From NCBI GenBank assembly GCA_900543885.1, contig UQTA01000005.1:1-64000 (forward strand): a DNA stretch of 64,000 nucleotides, given 5' to 3'. Below the pieces are notes generated by a model that did not search any database, had not been told where the DNA came from, and was given only the letters and a program-made list of their open reading frames with translations. Positions 44,656-53,599 of the stretch are shown here, in pieces. The position numbers and the translations under genes are program-made. Position 1 is the first letter of the stretch. Each line of letters opens with the position of its first letter. This DNA comes from an uncultured Clostridium sp. (lineage in GTDB: Bacteria > Bacillota > Clostridia > Lachnospirales > Lachnospiraceae).

Positions 44656-45621
44656 TCACCTCAATTCAATTCTAGGATCAATGAGTGTATATAAAATATC
44701 AACAATAAAGTTCAGCACCACAAACATGCAGGCTGCTGCCATCAGATAAGCCACGATAATAGGTCTGTCTGATTTATTAATAGCATCAATAAGCAGCTTG
44801 CCCATGCCAGGCCATGCAAAAATGGTCTCTGTAATGGTGGTGAACGCGATCATATTTCCCAGATCCATACCGAAAATAGTAACAACCGGGATCAGCGCAT
44901 TCTTTAAAGCATGTCCAAAAAGAATGGACTTGGCAGGAACACCTTTTGCTCTTGCAAACTTAATATAATCCTGACGCATATTTTCCAGGATGCCGGAACG
45001 GGTCAGTCGAAGCATGGTAGCCACATTGGTCAGAGCCAGTGTTATTGCCGGAAGAATGACATAACGGATACCTCCGGGAGCAAAAATGCTTAAAGCTACA
45101 TTTCCCACCATTACCGTATTTCCACGGCCGGAAGCCGGAAGCAGTCTTAAAACAACTGCAAAAACGTAGATCATCATCATGCCAACCCAGAAGGAAGGAA
45201 GAGAAATACCTAAAATAGAACCGGACATAATGAGCTTGCTGCTGGCTCTCTTAGGATAAGCACCTGCATATACACCTAAAGGAATGGCAATACACAGTAC
45301 AAGACAGGCAGCAACAGCAACTAATTCAAGAGTTGCAGGCATACGTTCAAAGATCAGATCCATAGCAGGTTTGCCATATGTATAAGACTTGCCAAAGTTG
45401 CCATGGAGTACATCATTAATAAAAATACCGTACTGAACCGGAAGAGGCTTATCAAGTCCTAATCTGGCTCTTGCGGATTCGATCTGTTCAAGGGTTGCGT
45501 TTTCCGGTACCAGCATATCAACCGGGTCACCGATAAAGTTGGTCAGCAGAAATACAAGAAGGGATACTATAAAAAGTACCACGATCATCTGCACAAACCG
45601 TTTTACAACATACTTTATCAT
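44656..45621 (-). CDS. Peptide ABC transporter permease (DppB/OppB type)
   Basis: 321 residues. N-terminal helix MIKYVVKRFVQMIVVLFIVS is typical of DppB, followed by an outside domain and five helices; EAA-like loop YIKFARAKGVPAKSILFGHALKN. RBS AGGAGGTAAG is strong. It is separated from the binding-protein gene by a 254-bp gap that contains a hairpin. Confidence 0.94.
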   Translation of the reverse strand: MIKYVVKRFVQMIVVLFIVSLLVFLLTNFIGDPVDMLVPENATLEQIESARARLGLDKPLPVQYGIFINDVLHGNFGKSYTYGKPAMDLIFERMPATLELVAVAACLVLCIAIPLGVYAGAYPKRASSKLIMSGSILGISLPSFWVGMMMIYVFAVVLRLLPASGRGNTVMVGNVALSIFAPGGIRYVILPAITLALTNVATMLRLTRSGILENMRQDYIKFARAKGVPAKSILFGHALKNALIPVVTIFGMDLGNMIAFTTITETIFAWPGMGKLLIDAINKSDRPIIVAYLMAAACMFVVLNFIVDILYTLIDPRIELR

Positions 45622-45824
45622 AAAATCTTACCTCCTATGATTATCAGAGTATCTAATGTTCCTTCGATCCTCATCTTCACCTGCCTTTACGGCTGGCTCG
45701 GATCATCACTGTCAGCTGCACACGCAGGTACAGAGAGGATGTTGGTTGTTGCTGGTCATGCAACCCATGAACAGCAACTGTTGGATTTCCAACGGATTTT
45801 TGCATTTCTGGAGCACATTTTTAC

Positions 45825-45860
45825 GAAAAGGAGCCGCTATCCTTTACACGGCCCCTTTTC
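45825..45860 (-). terminator. Stem-loop between dppA and dppB
   Basis: Minus strand GAAAAGGGGCCG pairs with CGGCTCCTTTTC (one bulge each side), followed by GTAAAAATG. Such hairpins after binding-protein genes usually stop part of transcription or protect the 5' mRNA. The rest of the 45622-45824 gap shows no gene. Confidence 0.65.
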
Positions 45861-45875
45861 ATTGTTATCCAACTT

Positions 45876-47519
45876 TTATTTGTAGGAGAACTCCCATGCA
45901 AATACGTACTTGTTTACTCTTGGAGTGTAGTTTAAGGTATCTTTGATCGCATAAGTATTCTGCTCAAAATGAAGCGGGATATATGCATAATCTTCTCTTG
46001 CGATCTTGTCAGCCTCTGCTACCAGCTCGCCTCTCTTAGCATCATCCATTTCAGTAAATGCCTGATCAATCAGTGCATCCACCTGTGCATTGGAGTAGTG
46101 GCCTCTGTTGACACCGCCATTACCTGCCTCACGGTTGTAGGTATAGATCATATCATGTGCCAGGGAAAGACCATCACCTGAAGAATCAGACCATCCAGTC
46201 ATTAAGAACATGGACTTGTTCTCAGCTGGCTTAATGTAGCTGAAGAAGTTAGACTTTGGCATCAGGTTTAAGTTAACCTTGATACCAACTTTTTCAAGGT
46301 AACCAGCTACAGCCTGAGCGATCTGCTCATCGTTCATATAACGGTCATTTGATGCGTCTAAGGTTACTTCAAAACCATCTGGATATCCAGCTTCTGCTAA
46401 CAGTTCTTTTGCTTTTTCAGGATCATAAGCTTCACGGGTAACTTCAGTGTATCCTACATAATCTTCTGGAATGATGGAGTTCATCTCAAAAGCACATCCG
46501 TTCATGATGTTCTTGATAATGGTATCTTCATCAATTGCAAGGTACATAGCCTGTCTAACCTTTACATCAGACATAGGGTTCTTCTGTCCTGGGAACAGAG
46601 GAGAATCTTCACGGCTGTCCAGGTTCAGATAGATCTCACGAAGACCTTTCTGCTTGATCACGCTGATGCCGTCAGTTGCATCCAGACGATCCATATCACG
46701 TACAGATACATCGATGGTGAAATCAACATCACCAGTCAGCATGGTAGCAGTTCTGGTTGCTTCATTTGTAATAGGACGGAAACGTACATTTTTGATGGCA
46801 GGTACTTCGCCCCAGTAATCTTCGTTTGCTGCCAGGTCAATATGATCTTCCTTAACCTGCTCTACGAATTTGTAACGACCGGTACCAACTATATTGTCAG
46901 CAACCTGCTCTTCTGTACCAACTTCTGCATTCTCCTGCTTTAATACATACAGCTGAGCTACGTCAAATAACATAACCGGGTTTGGTGTTGTAGTCTTAAT
47001 AACAACGGTGTTCTCATCTGGAGCTTCTACAGACTCAAAAGTAGCTGTATAGCTGCTGTATGCAGATGGAGAATCAGGATTGGAAGCTAAGTTGATAGAT
47101 GCAACAACGTCACCTGAATCCATTACTTCACCATCATGGAACTTAACATCTTTTCTTAAGTGGAAAGTCCAGGTTAAACCATCCTCAGATGTCTCCCAGC
47201 TTTCTGCCAGACATGGAGAAAATCCCATATCTGCATCCTGTGAAACCAGTGCCTCATAAATGTGGAGCATGATCTGGTTGGTAGCACTCTCATCATATCT
47301 GTAAGGATCCATGGACAGTACATCAGATGATGTTACGATCACTAGGCTGTCCTTTCCAGAAGCATCTGCTGCTTCGCCTGCAGCTTCACTTCCAGCTGCT
47401 TCACTGCCTTCTGCTGCGCTGCCAGCTGCTGTTGTGCTGGATGCAGAAGAACCGCCGCAGCCTGCAAGGCTTGCTGCCATTGCTGCTGCAAGTGCTACTA
47501 ATAAAGCTCTTTTCTTCAT
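45876..47519 (-). CDS. Peptide ABC transporter substrate-binding lipoprotein (DppA/OppA family)
   Basis: 547 residues. Lipoprotein signal MKKRALLVALAAAMAASLAGCGG; Ser/Ala/Glu-rich linker (25-52); SBP_bac_5 domain starting LVIVTSSDVLSMDPYRYDESATNQIM and containing WTFHLRKDVKFHDGE. First gene of the peptide operon. Strong ribosome site GAGGAGG. The hydrolases encoded downstream suggest peptides with isoaspartyl or acylated residues, but the pocket cannot be read by eye. Confidence 0.95.
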   Translation of the reverse strand: MKKRALLVALAAAMAASLAGCGGSSASSTTAAGSAAEGSEAAGSEAAGEAADASGKDSLVIVTSSDVLSMDPYRYDESATNQIMLHIYEALVSQDADMGFSPCLAESWETSEDGLTWTFHLRKDVKFHDGEVMDSGDVVASINLASNPDSPSAYSSYTATFESVEAPDENTVVIKTTTPNPVMLFDVAQLYVLKQENAEVGTEEQVADNIVGTGRYKFVEQVKEDHIDLAANEDYWGEVPAIKNVRFRPITNEATRTATMLTGDVDFTIDVSVRDMDRLDATDGISVIKQKGLREIYLNLDSREDSPLFPGQKNPMSDVKVRQAMYLAIDEDTIIKNIMNGCAFEMNSIIPEDYVGYTEVTREAYDPEKAKELLAEAGYPDGFEVTLDASNDRYMNDEQIAQAVAGYLEKVGIKVNLNLMPKSNFFSYIKPAENKSMFLMTGWSDSSGDGLSLAHDMIYTYNREAGNGGVNRGHYSNAQVDALIDQAFTEMDDAKRGELVAEADKIAREDYAYIPLHFEQNTYAIKDTLNYTPRVNKYVFAWEFSYK

Positions 47520-47577
47520 TTTTCATATCCTCCTCTATCTTACTTTTTCCGCCAGCCCTTTTGTTAAAGGACCATAT

Positions 47578-47641
47578 AGAAAAAGCAGGGCACACTTCTC
47601 GCATGCACAGTCCTCTGACTGTTTTCAAAAGCGCCCTTGCT
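47578..47641 (-). promoter_or_regulatory. Hairpin at the start of the dppA leader, candidate attenuator
   Basis: Minus strand AGCAAGGGCGC (47631-47641) pairs with GTGCCCTGCT (one bulge) and encloses a perfect inner hairpin ACAGTC AGAG GACTGT; five U residues follow the outer stem. It begins at or just after the expected transcription start. Confidence 0.5.
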
Positions 47642-47650
47642 TTAGTGACT

Positions 47651-47680
47651 ATTTTATATGAATCTTTATATCGCTGTCAA
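47651..47680 (-). promoter_or_regulatory. Sigma-A promoter of the dpp operon
   Basis: Minus strand TTGACA (47675-47680), 18-bp spacer, TAAAAT (47651-47656). No TGGC-N8-TGC sigma-54 pattern is present in the gap. Confidence 0.75.
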
Positions 47681-47690
47681 ATGTCCGCAC

Positions 47691-47710
47691 AGAAAATACA
47701 GTGGTTTTCT
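47691..47710. promoter_or_regulatory. Candidate operator for the divergent regulator
   Basis: AGAAAA (47691-47696) and TTTTCT (47705-47710) form a symmetric site 10 bp upstream of the dpp -35 box and about 30 bp upstream of the regulator's own -35 box. Position fits an activator that also controls itself. Confidence 0.4.
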
Positions 47711-47740
47711 CAATAAAATTAATTTTCTATTGCAATTAGG

Positions 47741-47769
47741 TTGTTTTATTCATTTTATTATTATATAAT
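47741..47769 (+). promoter_or_regulatory. Promoter of the AAA+ regulator gene
   Basis: TTGTTT (47741-47746), 17-bp spacer, TATAAT (47764-47769), 25 bp before the start codon. Confidence 0.6.
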
Positions 47770-47794
47770 CAGCCTAATAAGGAGAGTGAATGAA

Positions 47795-49768
47795 ATGAAG
47801 AAGAAATTACTGATATTGACCCGAAATCCAGTGGCAAAAGTGGGGATCGCATCCTATCTTTCCTCTCTTTTAGGGCAATATCTGACCATTGTATCTACCA
47901 GGATCGCCGATCTGAAACCAGAAGACATGGAAGAGACAGACTGTATCTTGTATTCAGTAAGTGAATTAAAAGACCAAATGCCTTTTCCAGTTCCAGATTC
48001 TGTAAAACAGCTGGTATGTATGCGTACCTTCAACCATACCTACCTTCAGCGCATCCTTCAGATCCCGCCGGGCTCTTTTGTGTACCTGATCAATGATACC
48101 GTAGACACTACCTATGAGATCATGGATCAGTTAAAAGAATACGGGTTTTCCCAGTATCATTTTCTCCCCTATCTTCCAGGGATTGAAAAAGTGCGGGAAG
48201 ACATCCAGTATGGTGTTACTCCGGGAGAAGTGCATCTGGTTCCTTCATTTATCAGACAGGTGGTAGATATCGGCAACCGTATCGTAGATATTTCCACCAT
48301 CAACGAACTGATCGCTTTTTTCAAACTTCCTGCCAGTCTGGCTGATGAAGTTACGAAAAATTATTTAAACCACATTGTACAGATACAGAGACTGTCCAAC
48401 CAGCAGCTTAGTCAGGCACTGGATATGAAAGAGATCACCCGAGGTATCCTTGAAAATGCTTCTGAAGGACTGTGTCTGCTGAATCAGTATGGCAAGATCG
48501 AGCTGTGTAATTCTCTTTTTCTGAAAATGACGGGAATCAAAGAACGGGATATCCATGAGAAAGAATTTTCCAGATTATTAAAAGAAGCCGGGATCATTTA
48601 CAATTATCCCGGCCAAAGTGACGGAACTGCCATACGCAACGGGGAAGAAGCTTTCCGCATGTGGTTTCAGGATTTCAGCATTGCTGACAGCCGTCAGGTC
48701 CGCCTGATCCACACCAATCCCATTCAGGATGAACAGTTTCCTGCCCGTATTACGAAATTATGTGATTTCAGCTATTTCTCTACTGTAAATCCTTTACAGC
48801 TGCATATGTTAGACACAGCCCGAAGAGTATCGGTCAATGACTTTCCTATTATCATAGAGGGCGAAAGCGGAACTGAAAAGGAACTGTTAGCTCAGGCCAT
48901 CCACTTAAACTCCCGGCGTCATGACGGACCTTTTATTTCCTTAAATATCTCTTCCCTGAAATCAGAGTCTGCAGTAGCTGCCCTTATCGGCAGTTATGAA
49001 CAGCCTGAAAATGGCACCCGCAAAAAGATCGGTGTACTGGAAGCAGCAAAAGGGGGAACGCTGCTGATCAATAACCTCCAGTATGCGGATTCAGATCTGC
49101 AGCGCCTTCTTTTAAGTATTTTAAAAAATGGATTTTTCATTCCTCTGGGGAATAATTCCACTCCTCATCCTTTGGACTTACGTCTGATCGTCACCTCAGT
49201 CAGTGACCTGTATTCCCGGGTACTGGAAGGCAAATTCTTAGATGAACTGTTTTTCCTTTTAGGCACAGTATCCTTATATACTATTCCTTTAAGGCAAAGG
49301 AGAAATGATATCCCCCTGCTGTTAGAAACCTTCTTAAAACAGGCCTTTCACGAACCGGGGCTTTCTTCCAGGGAACTGCTTACAGAACCGGTACTGACTT
49401 TCCTAAATCAGTATGACTGGCCGGGAAATGTACTGGAGCTGAAAAATGTATGTACCTACTTTTCCTGTATCTATCACAGGGAACCACTGTCTTTAAGCGA
49501 CCTTCCAGGATACATTTTAAATCAGATACGAAAACATGAACAACAGCTGGATATGACCGAACACCGGCTCCTTTCCCTCATTGCTTCCAATCCCCGGAGC
49601 GGACGTTCCTTTCTGTGCAGCAAGCTAAAAGAAGAAGGGATCCATTTATCAGAAGCTAATATCCGCACCAGCCTGCAGCGGCTGGCCAGTGCCGGATACA
49701 TTAAAGTCCACAGAACCAGGGGCGGCTGCGAGATCACAGAGCTTGGAATGCTGGTAAATACACGTTAA
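47795..49768 (+). CDS. PAS/AAA+ regulator with degenerate sigma-54-activator domain and winged-helix C-terminus
   Basis: 657 residues. Unassigned N-terminal sensor (1-200), PAS-like segment (about 213-320: GILENASEGLCLLNQYGKIELCNSLFLKMTG), AAA+ domain (332-560) and a C-terminal winged helix (585-657). Walker A is GESGTEKE. The GAFTGA loop is absent: LIGSYEQPENGTRKKIGVLEA runs straight to GGTLLINNL, where the usual acidic Walker B pair is missing. The Arg finger region reads FLDELFFLL without Arg. So it probably neither hydrolyses ATP well nor remodels sigma-54 holoenzyme. Divergent from dppA, likely its regulator. RBS AAGGAGAG. Confidence 0.82.
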   Translation: MKKKLLILTRNPVAKVGIASYLSSLLGQYLTIVSTRIADLKPEDMEETDCILYSVSELKDQMPFPVPDSVKQLVCMRTFNHTYLQRILQIPPGSFVYLINDTVDTTYEIMDQLKEYGFSQYHFLPYLPGIEKVREDIQYGVTPGEVHLVPSFIRQVVDIGNRIVDISTINELIAFFKLPASLADEVTKNYLNHIVQIQRLSNQQLSQALDMKEITRGILENASEGLCLLNQYGKIELCNSLFLKMTGIKERDIHEKEFSRLLKEAGIIYNYPGQSDGTAIRNGEEAFRMWFQDFSIADSRQVRLIHTNPIQDEQFPARITKLCDFSYFSTVNPLQLHMLDTARRVSVNDFPIIIEGESGTEKELLAQAIHLNSRRHDGPFISLNISSLKSESAVAALIGSYEQPENGTRKKIGVLEAAKGGTLLINNLQYADSDLQRLLLSILKNGFFIPLGNNSTPHPLDLRLIVTSVSDLYSRVLEGKFLDELFFLLGTVSLYTIPLRQRRNDIPLLLETFLKQAFHEPGLSSRELLTEPVLTFLNQYDWPGNVLELKNVCTYFSCIYHREPLSLSDLPGYILNQIRKHEQQLDMTEHRLLSLIASNPRSGRSFLCSKLKEEGIHLSEANIRTSLQRLASAGYIKVHRTRGGCEITELGMLVNTR

Positions 49769-51795
49769 GCTAACTGCTCAGAATCATCCATTTTTAACAA
49801 TTCTGCATTTTGCAAAGAAGATTCATTCCCATCCGAAATGCCGACATCCACGATTGGCTCCGGATGAGACTCACACCAGATGTCATACCAGAAAAGACAT
49901 GCATCCGTCCAGGCAGACCGGGCGTTTTCATATTGTGCTTCAAATAGGGAGATTTCCCGGTCCGCCTGGTCTTTTGCTTCTTTCCCGTCGCCACCACAGG
50001 ACAGTGGATCTTCTCCATCCACTGTCTCACCCCAGTGCTCCATCTCCCATTCTTCTGTTTTTCCAGTTTTTTCCAATATCTGCTGCCAGATCTCCTCTGC
50101 CTGCTCCGCCGCATTTTCCATCGCCTCTGCAGCCAGCCGCATTCTCCACTGATCATAGGCCTCTTCCTCCGGAATTTCCCGCAGCCTGTGCCGTTCTGCT
50201 TTTGGCACTGCTTTTAAGCCTTCGATCAGCGCCTGTTCCTCTGCCTTTATGCGGGCTGCCAATGGCTCACCGTAGGCTTCTTTTTCTTTCCTTTCCAGAT
50301 AATGCTCATATCCAAAAGGATAATAGAAAGCCGCATTGTTTTCAAAAATAAGCACGGATTTGGCCACCTGACGGATAAAATACCGGTCATGGGATACGAA
50401 AAGGATGGTCCCTTCATATGCCTGGAATGCAGATTCCAATGTTTCTTTTGCCTGGATATCCATATGGTTGGTAGGCTCGTCTAAGATCAGGAAATTCGGA
50501 CGGCTTTGCAGCAATTCTGCTAACACAAGCCTTGCTTTTTCACCTCCAGACAAATCATCCACCCGTTTTGCACCATCCTTTCCTTTAAAAAGATAGGCGC
50601 CTAAAATAGTCCTCACTTCCTTATCCGTCAGACACGGAAACAGGTCTGAAAAATGTTCCACCACTGTTTTTTCTGACTGGATCGCCGCTGAATACTGGTC
50701 AAAATACCCAATGGTAATATTATTTCCCAGTGAACAGTCTCCTGCTACAGCAGGCAGAAAACCTGCCACTGTCTTTAAAAATGTAGTTTTTCCAGAACCA
50801 TTTACACCTAAAAGCCCTATCTTCTGGCCTTTGCGGATGCGCAGGCTCAGTTCTAACAACGGATGTTTATCGTAACCGATTTTTAAATGCTCTGCCTCAA
50901 ACACCCATTTGCTCCCCGAGATCAGCGGCGTGATCGTTCCTGTAAAAATATGAGCCATATCTTCCCTTGGCTTTTCTATGGGATGCATCCGTTCTAATAT
51001 CTTTTTTCTGGAACGGGCGAAAGCGGCCTTTGAAGGCTTATTTTTAAACCGTTTGATCAGATCTTCCTGTCTGGCTATCTCCTCCTGCTGGCGCAGATAT
51101 GACTTCATCTGGATTTCATAGTTTTTACGCTTCTGCTCACGATACTGGGTATAATTTCCCGGATAGCGGGTGATCTTCCCCTGATCCAGCTCATAAACAA
51201 TATCTGCCGTCCGATCCATAAAGAAGCGGTCGTGACTGACCATGACCACTGCCCCGGGATACTGTTTTAAATATCCTTCCAGCCAGCAGGCTGTTTCCAT
51301 GTCCAGATGATTGGTGGGCTCATCTAACAGTAAAATATCCGGCTTTTTTAGCAGCAGCTGGATCAGGGCGATCTTCGTCTTCTGACCGCCGGAAAAGGCT
51401 GCTATGGAACGTTTTTTATCTTCCTTCTGAAAGCCAAGTCCCGTAAAAAGGGTGTCATATTCCCGTTCGTATTCAAAACGTTCTCTGTCAAAAGGTCCTT
51501 TTGCCGGACAGTTTAGCATCACCAGCTCTTCCACAGTCCGTTCTTCTCCCACAAATGCCTGCTGTCCCAGCATTTCCACAGTCAGCTGCCTGGAAGCCAC
51601 GATCCCCGGTCCCTGACGCCTGTCATCCCGATCCAGACTCAGTTCACCTGCCATCAGCCGCAAAAGCGTAGTCTTGCCTGCGCCGTTTCTTCCTACTACT
51701 GCTATTTTCTGATTACCCTGAATCTCAAAATCAATATGAGACAGGATTGTTTCCCCGCCTAAGGTGACGGTTCCGTCTTTTATCTGGTATTTCAT
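49765..51795 (-). CDS. ABC-F family ATPase
   Basis: 676 residues. Two ABC domains without membrane parts: Walker A GRNGAGKTT and GVNGSGKTT, signatures FSGGQKTKIALIQ and LSGGEKARLVLAE, Walker B ILLLDEPTNHLDME and FLILDEPTNHMDIQ. The interdomain linker (about 225-300) is basic and helical, as in ribosome-acting ABC-F proteins. The tail (about 515-676) is longer than in EttA-like members. May be a translation factor or an antibiotic-resistance (ARE) type; sequence alone does not decide. Start 51795 follows GAGG. Its stop shares TTAA with the convergent regulator. Confidence 0.9.
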   Translation of the reverse strand: MKYQIKDGTVTLGGETILSHIDFEIQGNQKIAVVGRNGAGKTTLLRLMAGELSLDRDDRRQGPGIVASRQLTVEMLGQQAFVGEERTVEELVMLNCPAKGPFDRERFEYEREYDTLFTGLGFQKEDKKRSIAAFSGGQKTKIALIQLLLKKPDILLLDEPTNHLDMETACWLEGYLKQYPGAVVMVSHDRFFMDRTADIVYELDQGKITRYPGNYTQYREQKRKNYEIQMKSYLRQQEEIARQEDLIKRFKNKPSKAAFARSRKKILERMHPIEKPREDMAHIFTGTITPLISGSKWVFEAEHLKIGYDKHPLLELSLRIRKGQKIGLLGVNGSGKTTFLKTVAGFLPAVAGDCSLGNNITIGYFDQYSAAIQSEKTVVEHFSDLFPCLTDKEVRTILGAYLFKGKDGAKRVDDLSGGEKARLVLAELLQSRPNFLILDEPTNHMDIQAKETLESAFQAYEGTILFVSHDRYFIRQVAKSVLIFENNAAFYYPFGYEHYLERKEKEAYGEPLAARIKAEEQALIEGLKAVPKAERHRLREIPEEEAYDQWRMRLAAEAMENAAEQAEEIWQQILEKTGKTEEWEMEHWGETVDGEDPLSCGGDGKEAKDQADREISLFEAQYENARSAWTDACLFWYDIWCESHPEPIVDVGISDGNESSLQNAELLKMDDSEQLA

Positions 51796-51836
51796 GGTAT
51801 AAACCTCATATTTTGCAAATAATCCATACAATTTAC

Positions 51837-51987
51837 GTTACAGTTCAGCCTTGCGAAGATTTAGAGTCAAAAGTACGTTGAAAACTTGTTTTCATAAGTG
51901 CTTTTGACTCTAAAGCTTCATAAGGCAAACGCCCAAAGCTTCTTGTCCGCTGCAAGCGGGCAAGAAGATGCAAGGCTGGACTGTAAC
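51837..51987. repeat. 151-bp structured repeat, copy 2
   Basis: Same length and ends as the copy at 3080. Differences fall in pairs: AGGG/CCCT in copy 1 is AGAG/CTCT here, and the two wobble pairs of copy 1 become normal pairs (AGAGTCAAAAG with its exact complement). The right terminal repeat has one G, allowing a wobble pair. It lies in the 5' region of the ABC-F gene, about 40 bp before its start. Confidence 0.92.
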
Positions 51988-52034
51988 CAATTTACAGCTA
52001 GTATAGCCGAACAGACGCTCTGATGCAAGTACAC

Positions 52035-52076
52035 AAAAAATCCCCTTTCCATGGCACAAATGCCACAGAAAGGGGA
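52035..52076 (-). terminator. Terminator of the sugar isomerase operon
   Basis: Minus strand TCCCCTTTCTGTGGCA pairs with TGCCATGGAAAGGGGA (one mismatch), then TTTTTTG. Confidence 0.9.
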
Positions 52077-52095
52077 CAACTCTTTTTATATAAAC

Positions 52096-53583
52096 TTACG
52101 CAAATGGATTTTCTGTCTTATACAACATTCCCGCAGGCTGATTAAAGCCGATCTCTTCTACATCTACGCCAATGTACTTAAATACCTCATACAGACTCTT
52201 GCCGAAGTGACCGAAAGCAACTGCACCATGATGTGGGAATCCCTTTTCGATCAGCACATGACGGTAGAAACGTCCCATTTGAGGGATCGCAAAAATTCCA
52301 ATGGCGCCAAAGGAGCGGGTTGCCACTGGCAGTACCTCGCCCTGGGCTACATAAGCACGAAGGATATTGTCCGCTGTGCTCTGTAAACGGTAGAATGTAA
52401 TATCGCCAGGCATGATGTCACCTTCCAGAGTTCCCTGTGTAACTTCTTCCGGCAGAGAACGTGCCATAATGAACTGATATTTCATTTCGCAGAATGCCAG
52501 CTTCTTGGAAGTGGTATTTCCGCAGTGGAAGCCCATGAAGGTTTCTTTTAAGTCATAATTAAATTTGCCCTTGATATCCTCATTGTACAGGTCTTCCGGT
52601 ACAGAATTGTTGATATCCAGAAGGGTTACTGCGTCCTGGCTGATGCAGGTTCCGATAAATTCACTTAATGCGCCGTAAATATCTACTTCGCAAGATACCG
52701 GGATGCCGCGGCCGGTGAGCCGGCTGTTTACATAGCATGGAACAAAGCCAAACTGTGTCTGGAATGCAGGCCAGCATTTTCCGGCAATGGCAACATATTT
52801 ACGGTAACCTCTGTGGTCACGGATCCAGTCTAATAAAGTAAGCTCATACTGCGCCAGTTTTGCAAGGATCTCCGGCTTTTTATTACCTGCTCCCAGCTCC
52901 GCTTCCATATCTGCTGCAACCTCTGGGATTCTTGGATCGCCTGCGTGCTTATTAAATGCTTCAAACAAATCCAGCTCAGAGTTTTCTTCGATCTCTACAC
53001 CCAGGTTATACAACTGCTTGATCGGAGCGTTGCATGCTAAAAAGTTTAATGGTCTTGGACCAAAGCTGATGATCTTCAGATCAGACAGACCGATGACTGT
53101 TCTTGCGATCGGCAGGAAATCATGGATCATATCTGCACATTCTGCTGCAGTTCCTACTGGGTATTCAGGGATATAAGCCTTGATATTGCGCAGCTGTAAG
53201 TTATAACTTGCATTTAACATACCGCAGTATGCGTCGCCTCTTCCGGATACCAGATTGTTTCCGGTCTCTTCTGCTGCTGCAACAAACATTTTCGGTCCCT
53301 CAAAATGCTTTGCAAGTAAGGTTTCAGAGATCTCAGGTCCGAAGTTTCCAAGATAAACAACTAAGGCGTTGCAACCTTCTTTTTTAATATCTTCTAATGC
53401 CTGTACCATGTGGATCTCGCTCTCAACGATACAGACCGGACACTCATAAATGTCCTCTGCGTCATATTTTGCCTTGTAAGCGTCTACCAGAGCTTTTCTG
53501 CGGTTTACAGATAATGACTCCGGAAAGCAGTCACGGCTGACTGCAACAATACCAACTTTTACTTTTGGGATATTTTCAAACAT
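52096..53583 (-). CDS. L-fucose/L-arabinose isomerase family protein
   Basis: 495 residues. The start KVKVGIVAVSRDCFPESLS and the later metal-site region (FMGFHCGNTTSKK with HCG) fit the aldose-ketose isomerase family that includes FucI and AraA. Such Mn-dependent enzymes convert L-fucose, D-arabinose or L-arabinose to the ketose. Here the next genes upstream encode a DUF4867 protein and a xylulokinase-type kinase, so the product ketose would be phosphorylated at once. Start 53583 has GGAGGAAAA. The sugar is not fixed by sequence; D-arabinose, L-fucose and L-arabinose are all open. Confidence 0.85.
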   Translation of the reverse strand: MFENIPKVKVGIVAVSRDCFPESLSVNRRKALVDAYKAKYDAEDIYECPVCIVESEIHMVQALEDIKKEGCNALVVYLGNFGPEISETLLAKHFEGPKMFVAAAEETGNNLVSGRGDAYCGMLNASYNLQLRNIKAYIPEYPVGTAAECADMIHDFLPIARTVIGLSDLKIISFGPRPLNFLACNAPIKQLYNLGVEIEENSELDLFEAFNKHAGDPRIPEVAADMEAELGAGNKKPEILAKLAQYELTLLDWIRDHRGYRKYVAIAGKCWPAFQTQFGFVPCYVNSRLTGRGIPVSCEVDIYGALSEFIGTCISQDAVTLLDINNSVPEDLYNEDIKGKFNYDLKETFMGFHCGNTTSKKLAFCEMKYQFIMARSLPEEVTQGTLEGDIMPGDITFYRLQSTADNILRAYVAQGEVLPVATRSFGAIGIFAIPQMGRFYRHVLIEKGFPHHGAVAFGHFGKSLYEVFKYIGVDVEEIGFNQPAGMLYKTENPFA

Positions 53584-53599
53584 GTTTTTTTCCTCCATA

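Noticed and set aside
45637..45885. 82-codon frame between dppB and dppA
   Set aside because: Plus-strand frame across a gap inside a minus-strand operon, covers the hairpin, no homology pattern.
47520..47794. Sigma-54 promoter before dppA, expected from the AAA+ regulator type
   Set aside because: No TGGC-N8-TGC pattern is present; a good -35/-10 pair of sigma-A type is.
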